Below, in pieces: positions 34,632 to 44,093 of a stretch of 64,000 nucleotides of DNA. The translations under genes and the position numbers were made by a program. Within the stretch, counting starts at the first letter, position 1; each line of letters starts with the position of its first letter. The notes under the pieces are model-generated. The model made no database searches and was not told the DNA's origin. It was given only the letters and a program-made list of their open reading frames with translations. Origin of the DNA: Brevibacterium daeguense (GTDB lineage: Bacteria > Actinomycetota > Actinomycetes > Actinomycetales > Brevibacteriaceae); contig NZ_JAJTWW010000001.1 in assembly GCF_021729135.1 (NCBI RefSeq), positions 62,001-126,000 of the forward strand, written 5' to 3'.

Positions 34632-35927
34632 ATGACTTCCACCCAGCAGGACCCCCAGCTCGACGGCGGCGATCAGCAGCTGCGAGACGGCGACCGACAA
34701 GGACCCGCCGAGGGCAGGATCAACGACCGCTCGCGCTTCGGCTTCGAGATCGAGGCGCGGTTGGCGACCGGCGGGAGGGCCGGCACCATCCGGACCCCGC
34801 ACGGCGACATCCGGACGCCCGCGTTCGTCCCGGTCGGCACCAAGGCGACGGTCAAGGCCGTCCGCCCGGACGACGTCGCCGCGCTCGGCGCGCAGGCCGT
34901 GCTCGCCAACGCCTATCACCTCTACCTGCAGCCCGGCGCCGACATCATCGACGAGGCCGGGGGGCTGGGCGCGTTCATGGGCTGGTCCGGGCCGACGTTC
35001 ACCGACTCCGGCGGCTTCCAGGTCATGAGCCTGGGATCGGGCTTCAAGAAGGTCATCCCGATGGCGGCAACCGGCGAGCAGAACGACGATGCGATCGCCG
35101 TCGGCAAGGAGCGGATGTCGAACGTCGACGAGGACGGCGTGACATTCAAGTCCCACCTCGACGGGACGATGCACCGCTTCACCGCGGAGGTGTCGATGCA
35201 GGTCCAGCATCAGCTCGGGGCCGACATCATCTTCGCGTTCGACGAGCTCACGACGCTGATGAACACGCGCGGCTATCAGGAGGAATCCCTCGAGCGGACC
35301 CGGCGCTGGGCGCTGCGCTGCGCAGCCGAGCACCAGCGGCTCACCGAGGAGCGCTCGCACCGCCCGTATCAGGCGCTGTTCGGGGTGCTTCAGGGCGCTC
35401 AGTACGAGGATCTGCGCCGCAAGGCGGCCCGTGACCTCGGTGCCATGGACTTCGACGGATTCGGGATCGGCGGCGCGCTGGAGAAGGAGAACCTCGGCAC
35501 CATCATCGGCTGGGTCGCCGACGAGCTGCCGGAGCTCAAGCCGCGTCACCTGCTGGGGATCTCGGAGCCGGACGACCTGTTCACCGCGATCGCCGCAGGC
35601 GCCGACACCTTCGACTGCGTGTCGCCGTCCCGCGTGGCGCGCAACGCGGCCGTCTACACCCGCGACGGGCGGTTCAACATCTCCGGGGCGAGGTACCGCC
35701 GGGACTTCGGGCCGATCGACCCCGAGTGCGGCTGCCACACCTGCCAGAACTTCTCGCGCGCCTACCTGCGCCACCTGTTCAAGGCCAAGGAGATGCTGTT
35801 CTCCACGCTGTGCACCATCCACAACGAGTACTTCATCGTCAACCTCGTCGCCGAGATCAGACAGTCGATCCTCGACGGCCGATTCCGGGAGCTCGAAGCC
35901 GAGGTGCTCGGCCGGTACTACGCCTGA
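34632..35927 (+). CDS. tgt: Queuine/preQ1 tRNA-ribosyltransferase
   Basis: Exchanges G34 of GUN-anticodon tRNAs for a 7-deazaguanine base. 431 residues. Recognised by GTKATVKAV, LANAYHLYLQPG, FTDSGGFQVMSLG, the catalytic Asp in IFAFDELTTL, GGLSVGE-equivalent FGIGGALEKEN and the zinc site CGCHTC with a downstream His in CTIHNEY. The first ~30 residues are a Gln/Asp-rich extension. The window contains no queuosine biosynthesis genes, but a YhhQ-type precursor transporter lies 840 bp away. The 3' end overlaps the convergent SGNH hydrolase by 10 bp. Confidence 0.96.
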   Translation: MTSTQQDPQLDGGDQQLRDGDRQGPAEGRINDRSRFGFEIEARLATGGRAGTIRTPHGDIRTPAFVPVGTKATVKAVRPDDVAALGAQAVLANAYHLYLQPGADIIDEAGGLGAFMGWSGPTFTDSGGFQVMSLGSGFKKVIPMAATGEQNDDAIAVGKERMSNVDEDGVTFKSHLDGTMHRFTAEVSMQVQHQLGADIIFAFDELTTLMNTRGYQEESLERTRRWALRCAAEHQRLTEERSHRPYQALFGVLQGAQYEDLRRKAARDLGAMDFDGFGIGGALEKENLGTIIGWVADELPELKPRHLLGISEPDDLFTAIAAGADTFDCVSPSRVARNAAVYTRDGRFNISGARYRRDFGPIDPECGCHTCQNFSRAYLRHLFKAKEMLFSTLCTIHNEYFIVNLVAEIRQSILDGRFRELEAEVLGRYYA

Positions 35928-36724
35928 GCACCGGCCGAGGCGCCCGCGAGCCGCGCTGCCGGCTGCTCCCCGGCCTCGGCGCCCCGGCGGTCGAGGAAGG
36001 AGCGGGCGACGGCCTCCCAGATCGCGTCCGCCCACACCCGGTAGCCGCGCTCGTTGGGGTGGAAGAAGTCGCCGGCCACATGGAAGAAGTACTTGATCGG
36101 CCACAGGGCATAGGTCGCGGAGTAGAGGTCGGCGAGGTAGAGCCCGTGGTCGTGGGCGTAGGCGCGGATGAGCTGATTGGCCGCCCGGACCTTCTTCTCG
36201 AACGGGGGAAGCCCGAAGCTGGGAATGGTCGACACCACCGTTCCCCGGGGCAGCCGGGGGAACAGGCGCACCAGGGTCCACTCGAAGCCCTCGATGGTGA
36301 ACTTCGGGTCGATCATGTCGTTGCCGCCGATGATGCAGGTGACGACATCCGGCTCGGGCAGCTGCTCGAACAGCGGCAGCTGGTCCTCCAGGAGCAGCCA
36401 GGTACTCGCGCCGGGCACCGAGAGATTGGCGGTGCGCACACCCTGCCCGGACAGCTCGCCCAGCCGCTGCTCGATCCGGGACACGTAGCCGCTCTCCGGG
36501 TCGTCGACGCCGACGCCGGACGCCGCCGAATCGCCCAGCGCCACGTAGCTGAGAGTGCTGCGCTGCGAGGGCATGTCGGCGACGATTCGGGAGGCCCAGA
36601 AGCGGGGATGCTCGCTGGACTGGCGCCGGATGGTGCGCAGGGACAGACCGTAGTGCACGCCCCCTGCCACCAGTGCTCCGCCAAGAGTCGCGCTGGCAGC
36701 GGTCAGCAGGGGGCGTGTTCTCAT
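35918..36724 (-). CDS. SGNH/GDSL hydrolase, membrane-anchored or secreted
   Basis: 268 residues. An N-terminal hydrophobic segment (LLTAASATLGGALVAGGVHYG) looks like an anchor or uncleaved signal. Block I is ALGDSAASGVG (nucleophile Ser), block III IIGGNDMID (Gly and Asn) and block V FHPNERGYRVWADAI (His; Asp position replaced by the Asn-containing HPNE form). Probably an esterase or lipase acting outside the membrane. Last gene of the minus-strand run from the M3 peptidase; SD AGAAGGA precedes the ATG. Confidence 0.88.
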   Translation of the reverse strand: MRTRPLLTAASATLGGALVAGGVHYGLSLRTIRRQSSEHPRFWASRIVADMPSQRSTLSYVALGDSAASGVGVDDPESGYVSRIEQRLGELSGQGVRTANLSVPGASTWLLLEDQLPLFEQLPEPDVVTCIIGGNDMIDPKFTIEGFEWTLVRLFPRLPRGTVVSTIPSFGLPPFEKKVRAANQLIRAYAHDHGLYLADLYSATYALWPIKYFFHVAGDFFHPNERGYRVWADAIWEAVARSFLDRRGAEAGEQPAARLAGASAGAQA

Positions 36725-36764
36725 GGTGTCCTTCTCGCGGGGGTCGTGGCCGTCGCGGATCTCA

Positions 36765-37580
36765 TCAGACCCGGGCGGCGCGGCGGGCGAGATCGGTGTC
36801 GACGGAGTAGGTGTGCTCGTGCTTCTTGAATACCTTAATCACCCGGTATGTGACCGGCATGAGGATCACCTCAACGGCGACCTTGTAGACGAAGCCGAAG
36901 ATCACGTAGCCCAGGAAGTCCCAGCCCGGAATCACCCCGGCGAAGGCCACGGTGCAGAAGATGACGGTGTCGGCGGCCTCGCCGACTCCTGTCGAGGTGA
37001 GCAGTCGGACCCACAGGCGCTTCTCTCCCATCGCCCGCTTGATGCGGACGAGCACGAAGGAGTTGAGGAGCTGGCCGACCACGTAGCCGAGCATGGACGC
37101 CAGCACGATCCGGGGATAGAAGCCGATGACGGCCTCGAAGGCATCCTGGTTCTCGTAGCCGGGGCCGGGCGGGGAGACCTGGACCAGGAAGAAGACGGCA
37201 GTCGCGAGCAGCTGCATCGCGAAGCCGGTGATCACGGCCTTGCGGGCGGCGGCGAAGCCGTACACCTCGCTGATGACGTCGCCCAGGATGTAGGCGATCG
37301 GGAACAGGAACGCGCCGCCGTCGGTGACGATCGGTCCGAAGCCGATGACCTTGGTGGCGGCGATGTTGGAGATCAGGAGGATGCAGCAGAAGAGCGCGAG
37401 GACGACGGCGTAGTACCTGCCGCGGGTCGAGGCGAAGGCGGCGACTCGGGAGCTGTCGGTCCGGGAGTCGGCGAGGCCTACACCGGCAGGAGCGGTGCTG
37501 GGGGTTTCGGCCGGATCGGAGAGCCGATCCGGCTGCCCAGATGCGGGGTCAGTCGGGTTCAACAGGGATTTCCCTTCCAT
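36765..37580 (-). CDS. Queuosine-precursor transporter (YhhQ/VUT family)
   Basis: 271 residues with six or so membrane helices after a ~50-residue polar N-terminus. Family signatures are LISNIAATKVIGFGPIVTDGGAFLFPIAYILGD-type first helices (split here for length), GYENQDAFEAVIGFYPRIVLAS and the late FVYKVAVEVILMPVTYRVI. YhhQ imports queuosine precursors, matching the tgt gene nearby. Its 5' end overlaps the ybaK-like gene by 32 bp, so both are in one transcript. Confidence 0.9.
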   Translation of the reverse strand: MEGKSLLNPTDPASGQPDRLSDPAETPSTAPAGVGLADSRTDSSRVAAFASTRGRYYAVVLALFCCILLISNIAATKVIGFGPIVTDGGAFLFPIAYILGDVISEVYGFAAARKAVITGFAMQLLATAVFFLVQVSPPGPGYENQDAFEAVIGFYPRIVLASMLGYVVGQLLNSFVLVRIKRAMGEKRLWVRLLTSTGVGEAADTVIFCTVAFAGVIPGWDFLGYVIFGFVYKVAVEVILMPVTYRVIKVFKKHEHTYSVDTDLARRAARV

Positions 37581-38022
37581 CGGTGAGTGCGAGCAGTTGG
37601 TCGTAGCGCAGCGGGAACAGCGAATCCGCGGTTCCGCCGGCGGCCCAGATTACCGGAAACTCGGCGAGCGCGATGTCGACGTAGGTCTCCACCGGGGCCG
37701 GATGACCGCATGGGGCGACCCCGCCGATGACCTGTCCGGTCGCTGCCCGCACCATTGCGGGATCCGCCCGGCGCAGCTTTCCGCGGCCGATGCGGTCCGC
37801 CACGAACTCCGTGTCCACCCGGTGGGCGCCCGAGGTCATGATGAGCACCGGCTCGCCGTCGGCGGAGAACACCAGGCTGTTGGCGATCGCCCCGAGCGCG
37901 ACGCCCAGGTGCTCCGCCGCGGCCTTGGCGGTGTGCGTCTCCGCATCGAGGAACCGCATCTCCGTCTCGATCCCGGCCGCGGCCAGATCCCGGGCGACCG
38001 CCGCGTTGCGCTCATGTCTCAT
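37549..38022 (-). CDS. YbaK/EbsC-family aminoacyl-tRNA deacylase
   Basis: 157 residues; the YbaK/ProX fold clears mischarged tRNA such as Cys-tRNA(Pro). Typical parts are TAKAAAEHLGVALGAIANSLVF, VLIMTSGAHRVD, the Lys in RGKLRRADPAMV, TGQVIGGVAPCGHPAPVETYVD and WAAGGT. The start overlaps the M3 peptidase stop by 11 bp and the end overlaps the queuosine transporter. Confidence 0.9.
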   Translation of the reverse strand: MRHERNAAVARDLAAAGIETEMRFLDAETHTAKAAAEHLGVALGAIANSLVFSADGEPVLIMTSGAHRVDTEFVADRIGRGKLRRADPAMVRAATGQVIGGVAPCGHPAPVETYVDIALAEFPVIWAAGGTADSLFPLRYDQLLALTDGREIPVEPD

Positions 38023-40180
38023 CCGGGTCCTCCTGCTGGCGTTGCTCGTGGGCTGCTGCGGTCTGTCCCGGCTCCGATTCCGGGTGCTCGTGAGTGATCG
38101 TCGGCCGTGCCGGATCCGATTCCGCCTCCGGTGGGGCGGAGGTGACCTCCTCCCGAGGCGCCAGCCCCCGTCTGCGCAGCAGCGCGCCGGTCTCCGGGCC
38201 GCCGCCGAAGAAGTCGGTGAAGACCGCCAGCGGATCCGCGGAGTTGCCCAGGGCCAGGACATTCTCCCGGAAGGCCTGGCCGGCTTCGGGGGCCAGTCCG
38301 CCCTGGGAATCGAACCATTCGGCGGCCTGCGCTGCGAAGACCTCGGACCAGAGATAGGAGTAGTAGCCCGCGGCGTAGTCACCGCTGAAGACGTGGGCGA
38401 AATAGGTCGAGCGGTAGCGCGGCGGCACCAGCGGATCGAGACCGGCCGCGGAGAGCACCGCATCCTCGAAGGAGAGCACATCGTCGACCTGCTCTCCCGC
38501 TTCCAGCGAGTGCCAGCCCAGGTCCAGCAGCGCCGCGGCGAGGTATTCGGCGGTGGCGAATCCCTGCCCGAAGGTCAGCGCCTGCCGGATCCGGTCCGCC
38601 AGCTCGTCCGGCAGGCCCTCTCCCGTGTCGACGTGGACGGCGTAGTTCGGCAGCACCTTGGGATGGAACGCCCACACCTCGTTGAGCTGGGACGGGAACT
38701 CGACGTAGTCCCGGGGAACCGCGGTCCCTGCCAGCGACGGGTAGGTCACGTCGGAGACCAGGGCGTGCAGCACGTGACCGAACTCGTGGAACAGCGTGCT
38801 CGTCTCCTCGAGGGTGAGGAGTGTGGGCTCCTCGGGTCCGGGTGCAGGCAGGTTCAGGGACATCGTGATGATCGGGCGCTCTCCGGTCAGCCGGGCGGGG
38901 CTGACCAGCTGGTCCATCCACGCCCCACCGCCCTTGGCGTCCCGCTGGTACGGGTCGACGCAGATCAGGCCGATGGTCCGATCGTCCTCGTGGGCGGCGA
39001 AGACGCGGACATCCGGATGCCACCCCTGTGCCTCGGGCAGCTCCGTGAACTCGATTCCGTAGAGCCCGGTCGCAGCGTAGAAGACCCCCTCGCTCAGGAC
39101 GCGCTCGAACTCGAAGTGCTTCGACAGCTCCTCGGGGTCGAAGGCGAAGGTGTCGGCCGTCAGGCGGTTGAGGTAGTGCACGAGGTCCGCGGAGCGCACC
39201 TCCGAAAGCCCGTACCGCTCGCGGATCAGCGAGATCTCCTCGGCCAGCCGAGCCCGGGCCGGGGCGATGAGGTCGGCCAGCAGATCGCCGGCCTCGTCCG
39301 GGCTGCCCGCAGTCTGGTTGTCGATCGCATAGTCGGAGTAGGACTTGTATCCGAGCAGGTTCGCCAGCGCGGCGCGCAGCGCCGTCAGATCCGACACGAT
39401 CTCCCGAACGTCACCGGGACCGCCTCGGGAGCCGCGCTCCATCGACTGCGCCAGCAGCGCCTCGCGAACGGCCGGGTTCGTGAGTTGGGCCAGCGCCGAC
39501 TGCTGGGTGGTGTTGTCCAGGCTCAGCACGTATCCCTGGAGTCCGCGAGCGGCAGCCCTCCGGGCGGCGGCACTCAGTGCGGAGTCGCCGAGCCCGGCAA
39601 GCGCCTCGACGTCGGTGAGGTGCAGGGCCAGATCCTTCGCCTCCCTCGGGAGGAGGCGAGTGAACTCGGTCTGCAGCCGCTCGATCTCCACGGTGATCGC
39701 AGCCGCGCGGCCGCGGGCCTCCGAGTCGAGCCGGACGCCGGTGCGGACGAAATCCTCCATGAGCAGCTCGTGGTGGCGCTTGTCCTCCGGATTGAGGAGG
39801 TTGGTCGGCACTGCCTCCACGCGGGCGAACAGCTCGGCGTCGAGCCGGGAGTCCAGCCGCGCGCTCGTGAGGACGGCGGACACCTCGGCGAGCGTGTCGG
39901 CCAGCTCGTCCGTGAGGACGTTCGCCTGCAGCACTCTGACGAGCGCAGTGAGGCGGAAGGCGGGGTAGCACGCCCAGCCGATCCCGAGCGTGGTGTTGGG
40001 GAAGTCGGGGTCCTCGGTCGAGTCGAGGATCGCCTCGATCCGGCGCTGCTGGTATCGCACGACTCGGTCGGCGGCGTCCGCCAGCAGCTCAGGGGTGAAG
40101 GAGGAGAAGTCGGGCAGTCGCAGGTCGACCTTCTCCGCGATGAAATCCCACACGGGGTTCGGGGTCGAATCGGTCTGCAC
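38012..40180 (-). CDS. M3-family metallopeptidase (peptidyl-dipeptidase Dcp-like)
   Basis: 722 residues. The zinc site is LFHEFGHVLHAL (HEFGH) near residue 465, with the distal Glu in the FPSQLNEVWA segment. IGLICVDPYQRDAKGGGAWMD is the conserved substrate-binding region of Dcp/oligopeptidase A. It lacks a signal peptide, so it is cytosolic, degrading short peptides. GTG start at 40180 with GAGGAG upstream. The ~25 C-terminal residues are polar and low-complexity. First gene of a four-gene overlapping run. Confidence 0.92.
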   Translation of the reverse strand: MQTDSTPNPVWDFIAEKVDLRLPDFSSFTPELLADAADRVVRYQQRRIEAILDSTEDPDFPNTTLGIGWACYPAFRLTALVRVLQANVLTDELADTLAEVSAVLTSARLDSRLDAELFARVEAVPTNLLNPEDKRHHELLMEDFVRTGVRLDSEARGRAAAITVEIERLQTEFTRLLPREAKDLALHLTDVEALAGLGDSALSAAARRAAARGLQGYVLSLDNTTQQSALAQLTNPAVREALLAQSMERGSRGGPGDVREIVSDLTALRAALANLLGYKSYSDYAIDNQTAGSPDEAGDLLADLIAPARARLAEEISLIRERYGLSEVRSADLVHYLNRLTADTFAFDPEELSKHFEFERVLSEGVFYAATGLYGIEFTELPEAQGWHPDVRVFAAHEDDRTIGLICVDPYQRDAKGGGAWMDQLVSPARLTGERPIITMSLNLPAPGPEEPTLLTLEETSTLFHEFGHVLHALVSDVTYPSLAGTAVPRDYVEFPSQLNEVWAFHPKVLPNYAVHVDTGEGLPDELADRIRQALTFGQGFATAEYLAAALLDLGWHSLEAGEQVDDVLSFEDAVLSAAGLDPLVPPRYRSTYFAHVFSGDYAAGYYSYLWSEVFAAQAAEWFDSQGGLAPEAGQAFRENVLALGNSADPLAVFTDFFGGGPETGALLRRRGLAPREEVTSAPPEAESDPARPTITHEHPESEPGQTAAAHEQRQQEDPDET

Positions 40181-40215
40181 TGCGGACTCCTCGGATCAGC
40201 GACGTCACGTATCAG

Positions 40216-40221
40216 TAGTGT
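40216..40221 (+). promoter_or_regulatory. -10 box (TAGTGT), MFS transporter gene
   Basis: TAGTGT ends 8 nt before ATG 40230. Another ATG at 40224 is too close to be the leaderless start. Confidence 0.45.
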
Positions 40222-40229
40222 TGATGGCT

Positions 40230-41474
40230 ATGAGCGGATTCGAGGGCTACCGCAAGGGTGACCCCGTGACGAAGAGGATTGAGATCGGCCTGCTGATGGC
40301 CGGGCTCGCAACCTTCACTCTGCTCTACAACACTCAAGCCATACTGCCGTATTTCACCCGCGACTACAGCATCAGCCCGGCGACGGCTGCGCTGTCGGTG
40401 TCGGCCGCCACCGCGGGTCTGGGACTGGGTCTCCTGGTCGCGGTGCCGATCAGCGAGCGGATCGGCCGCGTCCGGCTGATCCGGTGGTCCATGACGCTCT
40501 CTGCCCTGCTGGGGATCGGGGTGGCGCTGGTCGACAGCTGGGAGCTGTTCCTGGTCACCCGGTTCGTCATGGGCTTCGTGCTGGCGGGGCTGCCGGCGAC
40601 GGCCGCGGTCTACCTCAGGGAGGAGATCCACCGGTCGTACGCGACCTCTGCCACCGGCGTCTACATCTTCGGCACCACTCTGGGCGGTCTGGCCGGCCGC
40701 ATCGTGTCGACCGGGATCATCGACCTGCTCGACCGGACAGGGCTGGGGGAGCGGGTGCCGTTCAGCGCCTCGCACGCCGCTATGCTCGGCACCGCAGTGA
40801 TCGCCCTGGTGTGCGCCGGTGCCTGCTGGGTCCTGCTCCCGGAATCGCGCGGGTTCTCCCCGCAGCGGGATTCGGCCGGCGAGCTGGTGCGGAAGTTCGG
40901 CCGCGCGTTCAGGGATCCCGTCCTGCTGGCCCTCTACGTCACCGGCGGACTGGGGATGGGGACGTTCGTGGGCGCCTTCAACGTCCTGGGCTTCCGGCTC
41001 GAGGCCCCGCCCTACAGCCTCGGGATCGGCGCCATCGGACTGCTCTACCTCATCTACCCGGTCGCCGGGTATGCGAGTGTGCTCGCCGGCCGGGCGGCCG
41101 ACCGCTACTCGCTGCGCGCAGTCCTGCCCTTCGGATCGGTCATCGGGCTGGTGGGCGTGCTCGTGCTCGCGGCACGCCCGCTGGTGCTCGTGGTGCTGGG
41201 GATGGCGATCATGGCGATGGGCTTCTTCATCATGCACTCGCTGGCCTCGGCCTGGGTGGCGGTGCGCGCCACCGCGACGGTCCAGGTGCCCGCGCAGGCG
41301 GCATCGATGTACATGCTGTTCTACTACGCGGGCTCATCGATCAACGGCAACCTCGCGCCCCTGGCCTGGGAGAGCTTCGCGTGGCCCGGGGTGACGGTGC
41401 TCTGCGGGTCGATGATGGCCAGCGCGTTCGTGCTGGCTCTGCTGCTGCACCGCTCCAAACCCGCGGTCACATGA
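40230..41474 (+). CDS. MFS transporter (YnfM-like)
   Basis: About 414 residues with 12 predicted membrane helices. The start LLMAGLATFTLLYNTQAILPYF, SERIGRVRLIRWSM (motif A-like loop), RFVMGFVLAGLPATAAVYLREE and later AGRAADRYSLRAVLPFGS match the YnfM/arabinose-polymer group. The substrate is unknown. The start is uncertain: ATG 40224, ATG 40230 or GTG 40266, the last with AAGGG upstream. Confidence 0.88.
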   Translation: MSGFEGYRKGDPVTKRIEIGLLMAGLATFTLLYNTQAILPYFTRDYSISPATAALSVSAATAGLGLGLLVAVPISERIGRVRLIRWSMTLSALLGIGVALVDSWELFLVTRFVMGFVLAGLPATAAVYLREEIHRSYATSATGVYIFGTTLGGLAGRIVSTGIIDLLDRTGLGERVPFSASHAAMLGTAVIALVCAGACWVLLPESRGFSPQRDSAGELVRKFGRAFRDPVLLALYVTGGLGMGTFVGAFNVLGFRLEAPPYSLGIGAIGLLYLIYPVAGYASVLAGRAADRYSLRAVLPFGSVIGLVGVLVLAARPLVLVVLGMAIMAMGFFIMHSLASAWVAVRATATVQVPAQAASMYMLFYYAGSSINGNLAPLAWESFAWPGVTVLCGSMMASAFVLALLLHRSKPAVT

Positions 41475-41546
41475 GGGCGGCCGACCTCGTCGCGGCTGCG
41501 GTGGACCGACCGCCGCCGCGCCGGTGGGACGCGGTGATCCTGCGCA

Positions 41547-41552
41547 TAGACT
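41547..41552 (+). promoter_or_regulatory. -10 box (TAGACT), AI-2E-family transporter gene
   Basis: TAGACT ends 6 nt before GTG 41559; no ribosome site. Likely leaderless. Confidence 0.6.
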
Positions 41553-41558
41553 GACACT

Positions 41559-42653
41559 GTGGCAGCCGACAAGGCCGGCGAACGTGAGACGCCGGTGCTC
41601 TCTCCGACAGTCCGCATCCCGGCGTTCTGGATCGGATTCGTCGGGATGCTCGGAGCCGGGCTGGCGTGGGCCCTGCTCAACAGCGTCAACTCGATCAGCA
41701 CGGTCCTCACCTATGTCGGCCTCGCACTGTTCCTGGCGCTCGGGCTCGAGCCGATCATCCTGTGGCTGGTGCGCCATCGGATCGTCCGTCCCTGGGCAGT
41801 CACCATCGTGGTGCTGGTGGGCCTGCTCGTGGTCTCCGGAGTGGTGGTGCTCATCGTCCCGACGGTGATCCGCCAGGTGCAGGACTTCGTCGCCGAGCTG
41901 CCGGACATCATCGCCCGGGTCTCGCTCTCGGGCTGGGCGCGGGACCTGGAGGAGCAGTTCGTCGGGGTCGTCGACATCGACGCACTGTTCAATTCGGCCG
42001 GGGCCTGGGTCTCCGACCCGGCCAATCTGGTCTCGGTCGGGGGCGGCGTCGTCGCGGTCGGGGCAGGGATCGCCGGCTTCGCCACCGGCGCCCTGATCGT
42101 GGGCATCCTCACGATCTACTTCGCTGCGACCCTGCCGGGCATCAAGGCCGCCGCCTATTCGCTCGTCCCCGCCAGCCGCCGACCGCGGGTGCGGTCGGTC
42201 ACCGAGGAGATCACGCGCTCAGTGGGCCGCTACGTGCTGGGGCAGGCTAGCCTCGCGGCGATCAACGGCGTCGGATCCTTCATCTTCCTCACCCTCATCG
42301 GCGCCCCGCTGCCGGCGCTGCTGGCATTCGTGGCGTTCCTCGGGTCGCTCATTCCCCTCGTCGGCACGATCAGCGCATCGATCGTCATCGTGCTCGCGTG
42401 CCTGGCGGCGTCTCCCGGCCTGGCCGTCGTGGTCGGCGTCTACTACCTGATCTACATGCAGGTGGAGGCGTACCTCTTCAGCCCCCGCATCATGAATGCT
42501 GCGGTGAATATCCCCGGATCGCTCGTCATCATCGCCGCGGTCACGGGCGGCACCCTGGGCGGGGTGCTCGGCGCCATCGTGTCCGTCCCGCTCGCGGCGA
42601 GCATCCTCATCATCGTCCGCCGCGTCGTCATTCCGCGCCAGGCAGGTCGCTGA
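41559..42653 (+). CDS. AI-2E family transporter (PerM/TqsA type)
   Basis: 364 residues with about eight helices. The family's two-helix start (FWIGFVGMLGAGLAWALLN, LALFLALGLEPII), the long amphipathic segment (VQDFVAELPDIIAR) and the conserved core ALLAFVAFLGSLIPLVGTISAS and VEAYLFSPRIMNAAVNIPG are clear. TqsA exports AI-2, but many members have other or unknown substrates. GTG start. Confidence 0.9.
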   Translation: MAADKAGERETPVLSPTVRIPAFWIGFVGMLGAGLAWALLNSVNSISTVLTYVGLALFLALGLEPIILWLVRHRIVRPWAVTIVVLVGLLVVSGVVVLIVPTVIRQVQDFVAELPDIIARVSLSGWARDLEEQFVGVVDIDALFNSAGAWVSDPANLVSVGGGVVAVGAGIAGFATGALIVGILTIYFAATLPGIKAAAYSLVPASRRPRVRSVTEEITRSVGRYVLGQASLAAINGVGSFIFLTLIGAPLPALLAFVAFLGSLIPLVGTISASIVIVLACLAASPGLAVVVGVYYLIYMQVEAYLFSPRIMNAAVNIPGSLVIIAAVTGGTLGGVLGAIVSVPLAASILIIVRRVVIPRQAGR

Positions 42654-42701
42654 CGGCGCACGTTCACCTCGGCGGCGCCTCGGTCTGATAGGACGTGGGG
42701 A

Positions 42702-44003
42702 ATGAACACTCAGCTCTCCCGCTCTCTCGGTCTCTCGGATGCCGTCATCATCGGGCTCGGCTCGATGATCGGCGCCGGGATCTTCGCCGCTCTGGCGCCG
42801 GCCGCAGCCGAGGCGGGCAGCTGGCTGTTCCTCGGCCTCGCCCTGGCCGCCCTCGTCGCCTACTGCAACGCCACGGCCTCCGCCCAGCTCGCCGCGCAGT
42901 ATCCGACCTCCGGCGGCACCTATGCGTACGCCCGCGCGCAGGTCAGCCCCTGGCTCGGGCTCGTCGCCGGCTGGGGGTATGTGATCGGGAAGACCGCCTC
43001 GACCGCTGCGATGGCGCTCACCTTCGCAGCGTATGCCGCCCCAGCCGGGTGGCAGCAGCCGCTCGCGGTCGCGGCCCTGATCGCCCTGACGGTCGTCAAC
43101 TCGCTGGGCATCTCCCGGACCGCTGCGATGACCCGGGTCATCGTCATCGCCGTGCTGGCGATCCTGACGGTCTTCCTCGTCGTCATCGCCGCCGGCGGGC
43201 AGTTCAGCCTGTCCTCGCTCTGGGCGCCTGAGGCGGTCGGTGCGGCCGGCGCGGTCGGTGGGCCAGGCGCGGTCGGTGGGGCAGGCGACTCCGGAGTGCC
43301 GAACGGCTTCGATCTGCTCGGTGTGCTGCAGGCCGCGGGGATCCTCTTCTTCGCCTTCGCCGGCTATGCCCGCATCGCCACTCTCGGCGAGGAGGTCAAG
43401 GACCCGCAGCGCACCATTCCCAGGGCGATCATCCTGGCCCTGGGCATCACCACGACCGTCTATGCCGTCGTCGCCGTCGCGGTCATGGGGGTGCTCGGCC
43501 CGGTCGGACTCGCGCAGAGCCAGGTGCCCCTCGCCGATGCGGTGGGCAGCTCTGCCTGGGCGCAGGCGCTGGTCCGGGTCGGCGCTGCCCTCGCCTGCCT
43601 GGGCGCCCTGCTGGGCCTCGTCGCAGGCATCGGGCGGACCTTCTTCGCGATGGCCCGCGACTCCCGACACTTCCAGTTCTTCGCCCAGGTCAGTCGATTC
43701 GGGACTCCGGCGCGGGCGGAATTCCTGGTCTGCGCAGTCGCCATCGTGCTCGTGCTCCTCGGCGACATCCGCACCGCGATCGGCTTCTCGTCCTTCGGTG
43801 TGCTGATCTACTACTCGATCACCAACATCACCGCGTTCACGCAGACCGCCGAGCGACGGCGCTACCCGCGGGCACTCCAAGTGCTCGGTGTGATCCTGTG
43901 CGTGGTGCTGGCATTCACCGTGTCGCTGGAGGCGGTGATCGTCGGGGCGATCCTGTTCGCGGTGATCGGTGCGGTCGTGCTCCTGCTGCAGCGGCGGGGC
44001 TGA
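42702..44003 (+). CDS. APC-family amino-acid permease
   Basis: 433 residues, about 12 helices. The first-helix signature GLSDAVIIGLGSMIGAGIF, the PTSGGTYAYARAQVSPWLGL loop and the central LFFAFAGYARIATLGEEVKDPQRTIPRAI define the family. A Gly/Ala-rich external loop (AAGAVGGPGAVGGAG) sits before helix 6. The substrate is not predictable. GTGGGGA ends just before the ATG; TAGGAC at 42689-42694 could also make this leaderless. Confidence 0.92.
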   Translation: MNTQLSRSLGLSDAVIIGLGSMIGAGIFAALAPAAAEAGSWLFLGLALAALVAYCNATASAQLAAQYPTSGGTYAYARAQVSPWLGLVAGWGYVIGKTASTAAMALTFAAYAAPAGWQQPLAVAALIALTVVNSLGISRTAAMTRVIVIAVLAILTVFLVVIAAGGQFSLSSLWAPEAVGAAGAVGGPGAVGGAGDSGVPNGFDLLGVLQAAGILFFAFAGYARIATLGEEVKDPQRTIPRAIILALGITTTVYAVVAVAVMGVLGPVGLAQSQVPLADAVGSSAWAQALVRVGAALACLGALLGLVAGIGRTFFAMARDSRHFQFFAQVSRFGTPARAEFLVCAVAIVLVLLGDIRTAIGFSSFGVLIYYSITNITAFTQTAERRRYPRALQVLGVILCVVLAFTVSLEAVIVGAILFAVIGAVVLLLQRRG

Positions 44004-44093
44004 TCCCCTGGTCTCGGCCGCGGGCTGCGCCGGGACCGAACGGCCATCCGGTCGACTGCGGCGACGAAGCTCACAGGGCAGCCGGCGCCGGCT

